Part shown: positions 58,353 through 64,000 of the stretch, one piece after another | Layout of the letters: every line of letters begins with the position of its first letter | Numbering within the stretch: the first letter of the stretch is position 1 | Source of the DNA: Pedococcus_A sp963730585 | Lineage (GTDB): Bacteria; Actinomycetota; Actinomycetes; Actinomycetales; Dermatophilaceae | NCBI GenBank assembly: GCA_963730585.1 | Contig: CAVSSL010000006.1 | Location: 387,942-451,941, forward strand | Reading direction: 5' to 3' | Length of the DNA stretch: 64,000 nt | Translations under genes and position numbers: made by a program | Notes under the pieces: model-generated | Databases searched by the model: none | Told to the model about the DNA's origin: nothing | Seen by the model: only the letters and a program-made list of their open reading frames with translations

Positions 58353-59834
58353 CTATCGGTCACGACGTCGCTCTGTGGGTTGCGTCCCCGAACCCCTCGA
58401 GGGCTCCTGTTGCAGCGATACCCACGACGCGATCAACCAAGCCACCCCGACGAGGTAGTAGTAGTTGACGAAGGCCTGCTTCGACAGAAGGACCGTCGCC
58501 ATGAGGCTGAGGCCCAGCGCGGCAGCGAACGATCCTGGTCCGGGCCTGGCCCGCCAGGCGGCAGCTAGCGCGATCGCCCCGCCTACGGCGAGGGGTAGGA
58601 CGCCGGAAACTGACTGTCCACTCGTCCATCCGTGGTTGACGATCCACACCAGCAGGGACAACGAGTCTGGTCGGAAAGGCTGGATGAGTTGGAACTCGAC
58701 GATGGCGCGCCAGAAGTCACCGGGACTCCAGAGGAGGAACGGGGCGACGGACGCAGCTGCCACCCCGGCGATGACGGCCATCCGCGTCCGTGTCGCGTAC
58801 GGGCGCAGAAGCCATAGGCATGGCAGGGCAACGACCATGTACTGCTTGGACGCGAACAGGAGCCCGAGCAGCACTGCCGCAACCATGAACCTCCGGCGGG
58901 TCATCGCCCACACGGCACCGCCGAGCAGTGCGGCGATCGACGACTCTGTCCACGACCCACCGATGACGTGCCCCGTGGTCGGCAGAGTGACGAAGAGAAT
59001 CGATAGGGCGACGGACCTGGGTTCCCGACCCCGCCCGTACATGAGAGCGGCCAACACCATGGTCGCCGCGAGGCTGGCAAGACGGACGTCGCCCAGGACA
59101 TACCCAGGAACAGCCCAGAGAAGGCTGAACGGGGGGTACGGAGCGCCGTAAGTCACCTGTCCCTGCTCAACCACCCCCGGGCCGTAGTAGAGGCCGGTCT
59201 CCTCGGGGCCATAGATGTTTGGGTACGTGACGCTGTACGGGTTCTGTCCATGCAACAGGGCCTCGGCTCCATGACTGAGGAAGACGTGGACATCAATGAC
59301 AGGGTCCGAGGTGAGCACAGTCAGCGCCACCAACCCAACGTGCAGCAGGGCGAAAGAGGCCACGACCAGCCACCGCAGCGAGGTAGCGCGCGGCAGTCCA
59401 GCAGCAGAGGCCGTCGCCAAAGCCGCATAGAGAATCCATGCCCCGCTCCAAGCAAGCGTGAAGGGGGTCATGAACTGTGCGAAATACGAGCAGCCCGATA
59501 GCGCGGCCGTTGCCCCCACCAGCACAAGGGTGCCCTGTCGTAGGCGGCCGTCGAAGAGCGTGCGGCCGTCCGCCTGAAACAAGAGTGTGGCGACCAGCAA
59601 GCCAGAGCTGACCAGCGCTGCGAGCCAAACCGCGGAATCCGGCAGCACGAAACGCGCCAGCATACTGACCGCAAGGACCACGACCCCGGCCGCGAGAAAT
59701 GCAGAGGCGGGAGTGGGGCGCGTCCATTGGTGCCGCGTTCGTTCCGTCACGGTGTCAACTGTGGCTGTCTGATGGTGGTGGTCACCTGCTTCAGAGAGAG
59801 ATATGACCGTTCGGCGGAGGCACATGCAGTCCAT
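58353..59834 (-). CDS. GT87-like polyprenyl-phosphate-dependent membrane glycosyltransferase
   Basis: A 493-residue membrane protein with ten or more helices. 'VIDVHVFLSHGAEALLHGQN' places an aspartate-containing first loop as in GT-C/GT87 mannosyltransferases, and 'NPYSVTYPNIYG', 'YGAPYPPFSLLWAVPGYVL' and 'KQYMVVALPCLWLL' fit that family. The start is uncertain: ATG 59834 is the longest; GTG near 59750 ('VTERTRHQW') is also possible. Its third codon positions and those around it are visibly less GC-rich than in neighbours, and it sits between ahcY and mtrA, which are close in related genomes. Recent acquisition is plausible. Confidence 0.75.
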   Translation of the reverse strand: MDCMCLRRTVISLSEAGDHHHQTATVDTVTERTRHQWTRPTPASAFLAAGVVVLAVSMLARFVLPDSAVWLAALVSSGLLVATLLFQADGRTLFDGRLRQGTLVLVGATAALSGCSYFAQFMTPFTLAWSGAWILYAALATASAAGLPRATSLRWLVVASFALLHVGLVALTVLTSDPVIDVHVFLSHGAEALLHGQNPYSVTYPNIYGPEETGLYYGPGVVEQGQVTYGAPYPPFSLLWAVPGYVLGDVRLASLAATMVLAALMYGRGREPRSVALSILFVTLPTTGHVIGGSWTESSIAALLGGAVWAMTRRRFMVAAVLLGLLFASKQYMVVALPCLWLLRPYATRTRMAVIAGVAAASVAPFLLWSPGDFWRAIVEFQLIQPFRPDSLSLLVWIVNHGWTSGQSVSGVLPLAVGGAIALAAAWRARPGPGSFAAALGLSLMATVLLSKQAFVNYYYLVGVAWLIASWVSLQQEPSRGSGTQPTERRRDR

Positions 59835-59952
59835 CCGTCTTCAGGCCGGATGATGCCGCCACATGACCGGGCGTCCCCGACCCGCTGGCAGTCGTGTGTG
59901 ATGATTCGGTGAAAAGGGCATGATCCCGCGAAGCGAGAGAGGACGGACGTAG
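59835..59952. promoter_or_regulatory. Divergent promoter region of the GT87-like gene and mtrA
   Basis: 118 bp without a gene, AT-richer than its surroundings around 59898-59925. It should hold the mtrA promoter, but no clear hexamer pair is visible. Confidence 0.3.
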
Positions 59953-60630
59953 GTGAAGGGTCGCGTACTGATCGTCGATGACGACCTGGCGCTCGCCGAA
60001 ATGCTAGGGATCGTGCTCCGAAACGAGGGGCTCGAGGTCTCGCATGTTGCTGATGGTGGGGGCGCCGTAAACGCCTTTCGCGAAACGAAGCCCGACCTCG
60101 TGCTCCTCGACGTCATGCTTCCAGGGCTCGACGGCATGGAGGTATGCCGTCGGATCCGCGCCGAGTCCGGGGTCCCGATCGTGATGCTGACCGCCCGGAC
60201 CGACACCGTCGACGTGGTCGTGGGGCTGGAGTCCGGTGCGGACGACTACGTGGTTAAGCCCTTCAAGCCGCAGGAGCTCATCGCTCGGATCCGCGCCCGG
60301 CTGCGCCGTGGCGACGAGCCCGAGCCCGAGCGTCTCGAGATCGGGGACCTCGTCATCGACGTGGCGGGACACTCGGTCAAGCGTGACGGTAAGGCGCTGT
60401 CGCTGACGCCCCTGGAGTTCGACCTTCTCGTGGCGCTCGCTCGCAAGCCGTGGCAGGTCTTCACCCGAGAGGTGCTCCTGGAGCAGGTGTGGGGCTACCG
60501 CCACGCCGGCGACACCAGGCTGGTGAACGTCCACGTCCAGAGGCTCCGGTCCAAGATCGAGCACGACCCCGAGAAGCCCGAGATCGTGGTCACGGTGCGC
60601 GGCGTCGGCTACAAGGCGGGGCCAAGCTAG
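59953..60630 (+). CDS. mtrA: Response regulator MtrA
   Basis: A 225-residue OmpR-type regulator from GTG 59953. The receiver has 'VDDD' at 8-11, phospho-acceptor Asp53 ('LLDVMLPG') and Lys102 ('VVKPFKP'). The winged-helix half holds 'LTPLEFDLLVALARKPWQVF' and 'VNVHVQRLRSKIE'. With MtrB and LpqB it forms the essential actinobacterial MtrAB system controlling wall homeostasis, division and osmotic response. MtrB follows after 2 bp. Confidence 0.95.
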   Translation: MKGRVLIVDDDLALAEMLGIVLRNEGLEVSHVADGGGAVNAFRETKPDLVLLDVMLPGLDGMEVCRRIRAESGVPIVMLTARTDTVDVVVGLESGADDYVVKPFKPQELIARIRARLRRGDEPEPERLEIGDLVIDVAGHSVKRDGKALSLTPLEFDLLVALARKPWQVFTREVLLEQVWGYRHAGDTRLVNVHVQRLRSKIEHDPEKPEIVVTVRGVGYKAGPS

Positions 60631-60632
60631 CC

Positions 60633-62414
60633 ATGACCGGGTCGGCCGGAGCTCACCCGGGGCCGGCTTCGCGCCTGAGGGAGGCGGGCGGGCCAGTCCT
60701 CGACGTGGCGCGTCAGGTTGCTCGCGGTGTGCGGCCAGCGCTCACCCGCGCCGCTCGAGCGCTGCGGCACACATGGCGCGCCTCGCTGCAGTTCCGTGTC
60801 GTGACGACCACGATGCTGCTGGGACTGCTCGTCATCATGCTGCTTGGCTCCTACCTCTACCAGTCCATCTCGAACGGGCTGGAGGAAGACCGGGTCTCCA
60901 CGGCGACCCAAGAAGCCTCGAGGCTCGCCACCGAGGCGCAGCAGGCGTTCGATGCCACGGACAGCACCGAGAGCGCTGCCCAGCTGGGCCAGTTTGCGCG
61001 TGACCTGGTGCAGCAGAAGCTGGCTTCACCCGGTGCCGACGCGAGCCGGCAGGTGGTGTTCACCCGGTCGCTGAACAACACCAGCCGGACCTTCGTGGCC
61101 ACCGTGTGCTCGGACGAGTCCTGCCTGCCGAGCATCCCGGACGACCTTCGGGCCGCTGTCAGCGAGAACCCTCGGCGGCAGCAGTACAAGCTCACCAGCA
61201 TCAGCGACAGCTCCGGCGCCACCGTGCCGGCCGTGCTCGTCGGCTCCCAGATCGAGCTGCCGGTCGCCGGAGCCTACGACCTCTACTTCCTCTTCCCGAT
61301 GCAACGGGAGGAACAGACGCTGGAGATCATCACCAACACCTTCGCCTTCGGAGGCGTGGCGCTCGTCCTCCTCGTGGGTGCCGTTGCCTTCGTCGTCACC
61401 CGACAGGTCGTCATCCCCGTGCGGCGCGCAGCGGTGGTGGCGGAGCGCCTGTCCTCGGGCAAGCTCAACGAACGAATGCGATCCCGCGGCGAGGACGACC
61501 TCGCCATGCTCGGCAAGTCCTTCAACGAGATGGCCGACAGCCTCCAGTCGCAGATCCGCCAGCTGGAGGGGCTCTCGCGGGTGCAGCAGCGGTTCGTCTC
61601 CGACGTCTCCCACGAGCTGCGCACGCCACTGACCACGATTCGCATGGCCGCAGACCTGCTCCACGACTCGAGGCAGACCTTCGATCCTGTGGCATCACGC
61701 TCTGCCGAGCTGCTGCACAACGAGCTGGACCGTTTCGAGGAACTGCTCGCCGACCTCCTCGAGATTAGTCGCTTCGACGCGGGGGCGGCTGCTCTCGACG
61801 CCGAGCCCACCGACCTGAGTGACCCGGTCGCGCGAGCAGTCGCGGCCGCCAGGTCGATCGCGGAGCGCAGGGGCAGCCAGATCACGGTCACAGCAGACGG
61901 TGATTGCGTGGCCGAGGTCGACTCTCGGCGGGTCGAGCGCATCCTGCGCAACCTCGTGGTCAATGCCGTCGAGCACGGCGAGGGCAAGCCGGTCGAGATC
62001 ACGGTGGCCGGCAACGAGTCGGCGGTGGCCGTCGCGGTGCGAGACCACGGGGTCGGCCTGCGCCCGGGCGAGGCCGCGCTCGTGTTCAACCGTTTCTGGC
62101 GGGCCGACCCGGCGCGGGCTCGCACCACCGGTGGCACGGGTCTCGGCCTGGCGATCTCCCTCGAGGACGCCCGACTGCACGACGGGTGGTTACAGGCCTG
62201 GGGTGAGCCGGGGGTCGGGTCGTGCTTCCGGCTGACACTGCCCCGCCGCACGGGCGTGCCCATCGACGAGGCGCCGCTCCCGCTCGAGATGCCGACCCCG
62301 ACATCGGCCACGCGGCACAGAGCAGGCGAAGCCGCCTTCCATTCGGCCGGCGACACCGACGCATCCGGCTCCAGGAGCGCGTCGGTGGCCGATCAGGGAA
62401 GTCGGCACTCATGA
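60633..62414 (+). CDS. mtrB: Sensor histidine kinase MtrB
   Basis: A 593-residue kinase from ATG 60633. Two membrane helices (about 56-76 and 238-262) frame a sensor domain of about 160 residues outside the cell. A HAMP domain follows, then the phospho-acceptor His327 ('SDVSHELRTPLTTIRM'), N box 'NLVVNAVEHGEG', 'DHGVGLRPGEA' and 'GGTGLGLAISLEDARLHDG'. It phosphorylates MtrA. Its stop overlaps the lpqB start (ATGA). Confidence 0.95.
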   Translation: MTGSAGAHPGPASRLREAGGPVLDVARQVARGVRPALTRAARALRHTWRASLQFRVVTTTMLLGLLVIMLLGSYLYQSISNGLEEDRVSTATQEASRLATEAQQAFDATDSTESAAQLGQFARDLVQQKLASPGADASRQVVFTRSLNNTSRTFVATVCSDESCLPSIPDDLRAAVSENPRRQQYKLTSISDSSGATVPAVLVGSQIELPVAGAYDLYFLFPMQREEQTLEIITNTFAFGGVALVLLVGAVAFVVTRQVVIPVRRAAVVAERLSSGKLNERMRSRGEDDLAMLGKSFNEMADSLQSQIRQLEGLSRVQQRFVSDVSHELRTPLTTIRMAADLLHDSRQTFDPVASRSAELLHNELDRFEELLADLLEISRFDAGAAALDAEPTDLSDPVARAVAAARSIAERRGSQITVTADGDCVAEVDSRRVERILRNLVVNAVEHGEGKPVEITVAGNESAVAVAVRDHGVGLRPGEAALVFNRFWRADPARARTTGGTGLGLAISLEDARLHDGWLQAWGEPGVGSCFRLTLPRRTGVPIDEAPLPLEMPTPTSATRHRAGEAAFHSAGDTDASGSRSASVADQGSRHS

Positions 62415-64000
62415 GGTGGCGTCCCCTCCCGCTGGTGTGCGCGGCCGTCGTGCTGGTGGCGGGCTGTGGCGGGATCTCCAGCGAGTCCCCGGTTCGGGCG
62501 GGGCTCGAGGTCGGCGCTGCGCCGGCCGATCCCGTCAAGATCCTGTTTCCCGGACCTGCCGTGGGTTCGTCACCCGAGCAGATCGTCCAGGGCTTCCTGC
62601 GGGCGGGGGCTGCCAGCGACGAGGAGTACGAAGTCGCCCGGTCGTTCCTGGCGCTCTCCTCGGACACCACGTGGCGGCCTGACTCGTCCATCATGGTCTT
62701 CACCGACGAGTCGGCTGTCTCCGTGAAGGCGCTCGACGACACCACCGTTCGCGCGACCGCTACGGTGTCGGCCAGCATCGACACGAACGGCCGCTACCGG
62801 GACCTACCAGCCAATACCACCGTCGAGGGGGTCTTCCGTCTCCAGAAGTCGTCTGGGGAGTGGAGGATCGGTTCCGTGCCGGAGGGTTTCGGCCTGTGGC
62901 TCAGTGCCTCCGACGTCGACCGGCTTTACGAACCCTTCCGGATCCACTACGTCTCCACGTTCGACCGCAGCCTCGTCCCCGACGTGCGCTGGTTCTCCGA
63001 GGGGAAGGGGCTGGCCACGCGCTTGGCTCGAGCCCAGCTCGGGTCGCCCCCGTCCTACCTGAGGGGAGCGGTGCGGAGCGACGTCCCCGTCGGCACCCGT
63101 CTCACCGTCGACGCGGTGCCGGTGGACAATGGCGTCGCAACCGTCGACCTGACCGCCACCAAGCCCGGCGGCGACCCCGTGCGACGGCAAAACCTGTGGG
63201 CGCAGTTCGTCGCCACCTTGTCGCAGGTCCCGGAGGTCGACCGTGTGGCCCTCAAGGTGGAGGGCTCGGACCTCGACCTGCCGGGCTTGGAGAAGGCGCC
63301 GGCCAGCCTCGCCGACCTTGGCTTCCCCCAGGCCAACGCGGCTCCCCCCGGCCAGCCGGTGGTGCGCGCCAACGGCGAGCTCTTCACCGTCGACACGGCT
63401 CGCATCGGGGAGGACCGGGATGCGGGACCTGCCCGGCGCCGGGCCACGCCCGCCAGCATCGCGGCAGGGTGGGTCTGGCTCGCCGTGTCGAGGGACGGCA
63501 AGGAGACGGCCGCCGTGGGTGGCGACCGTGCCGAGCTGGCGAGATGGCGCGAGGGCCGGCAGATCCGGGTTCCTTCCTTCGCCACCCAGCTGACGAGACC
63601 GACCTACGACACCCACGACTTCCTCTGGGTGGGTGGCCAGACAGAAGGCGCGTCGCGACTGTGGGTCATCAACACTCGAGCGAACCCGGAGGACACGACG
63701 CGGGCTCGGCCCACCCGAGTGTCTGCGTCGTGGCTGCAGGGAAGGTCAGTGGTGGCGGTCCGGGTTGCCCCCGACGGCCAACGGGTCGCCGTCGTGTCCG
63801 TGGACCGGACCGGTAAGGGCACGCGCATCAACGTGGCCGGGGTGGTGCGTTCGTCGAACGGAACGCCGGAGAGCCTCTCGGAGCCGGTGCGGGTGGCGCC
63901 GTCGCTGACCCTCGTCAGGGATCTTGTGTGGGTGGACCAGACGCGACTGGCCGCGCTGGGACGTATGGCCGACACGTCTCCGGTGCGGGTGTGGGTGAGC
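62411..64000 (+). CDS. lpqB: Lipoprotein LpqB, partial at window end
   Basis: The frame from ATG 62411 runs 530 codons to the window edge with no stop. A lipobox 'LVAGC' near residue 19 marks a lipoprotein. 'SSPEQIVQGFLRAGAASDEE' and 'VPVGTRLTVDAVPVDNGVAT' belong to the GerMN-type domain, and 'VASLSRDG'-like propeller blades ('WVWLAVSRDGKETAAVGGD', 'AVRVAPDGQRVAVVSVDR') follow, as in LpqB. LpqB binds the sensor part of MtrB and tunes its activity. Position and overlap with mtrB are those of all mtrAB-lpqB operons. Confidence 0.93.
   Translation, partial: MRWRPLPLVCAAVVLVAGCGGISSESPVRAGLEVGAAPADPVKILFPGPAVGSSPEQIVQGFLRAGAASDEEYEVARSFLALSSDTTWRPDSSIMVFTDESAVSVKALDDTTVRATATVSASIDTNGRYRDLPANTTVEGVFRLQKSSGEWRIGSVPEGFGLWLSASDVDRLYEPFRIHYVSTFDRSLVPDVRWFSEGKGLATRLARAQLGSPPSYLRGAVRSDVPVGTRLTVDAVPVDNGVATVDLTATKPGGDPVRRQNLWAQFVATLSQVPEVDRVALKVEGSDLDLPGLEKAPASLADLGFPQANAAPPGQPVVRANGELFTVDTARIGEDRDAGPARRRATPASIAAGWVWLAVSRDGKETAAVGGDRAELARWREGRQIRVPSFATQLTRPTYDTHDFLWVGGQTEGASRLWVINTRANPEDTTRARPTRVSASWLQGRSVVAVRVAPDGQRVAVVSVDRTGKGTRINVAGVVRSSNGTPESLSEPVRVAPSLTLVRDLVWVDQTRLAALGRMADTSPVRVWVS

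Overview
The window is high-GC actinobacterial chromosome (roughly 70% G+C by eye, strong G/C third-position bias). The conserved block cofE-fbiA / whiB / large GT2 / DUF5719 / metallopeptidase / DUF3499 / manB / Trm112 / SIS isomerase, then ahcY and mtrA-mtrB-lpqB, follows the gene order known from Mycobacterium and Streptomyces. At least four secreted proteins with cell-wall-binding repeat 2 (CWB2) domains, plus teichoic-acid-type export genes, suggest a Gram-positive Micrococcales member, possibly Intrasporangiaceae (inference). No rRNA, tRNA, CRISPR array, transposase or phage gene was seen.

Layout. 1-6.9 kb: wall-polymer cluster with a TagGH-like ABC exporter, two CDP-alcohol phosphotransferases, a TagD-type glycerol-3-phosphate cytidylyltransferase, and a DUF2304/GT2 pair. 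7.2-20.7 kb: secreted wall enzymes (PGRP amidase with CWB2, SpoIID with CWB2, a four-repeat peptidoglycan-binding protein, a propeller-like protein with CWB2), interrupted by a 3-oxoacid CoA-transferase pair, a TIGR03089 protein and a GT-C-like membrane protein. 20.8-27.8 kb: acyltransferase, inositol-phosphatase-like enzyme and a four-gene glycan operon (DPM-like GT2, GT4 with an extra C-terminal domain, flippase-like protein, methyltransferase). 28-33.7 kb: DUF4865, DUF3105, an AlkA-like glycosylase, a thermonuclease lipoprotein and F420 genes. 33.8-42.8 kb: the conserved whiB-manB block. 42.8-56.5 kb: accessory block with a helicase, YbaK-like protein, secreted RTX/CHAP protein, a large BTAD/NB-ARC/TPR regulator, an old-yellow-enzyme reductase and a huge broken FN3-like/CWB2 surface protein. 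56.7-64 kb: ahcY, a GT87-like membrane protein, and mtrA-mtrB-lpqB, the last running off the window.

Three things cut across the map. (1) The octamer GTATGCCG occurs 36 times by my count on the two strands, in at least five reading contexts and paired in two terminator hairpins; this looks like selection on DNA rather than protein. (2) Many genes, including core ones such as ahcY and manB, need a single-base correction to give their full protein. Most corrections are one surplus base, so indel errors in the sequence are likelier than real gene decay. (3) Triple 11-bp direct repeats ending CGCTGCGG lie on both sides of the BTAD regulator gene, in its own upstream region and upstream of the RTX/CHAP gene. 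They look like SARP-type operators linking the two.
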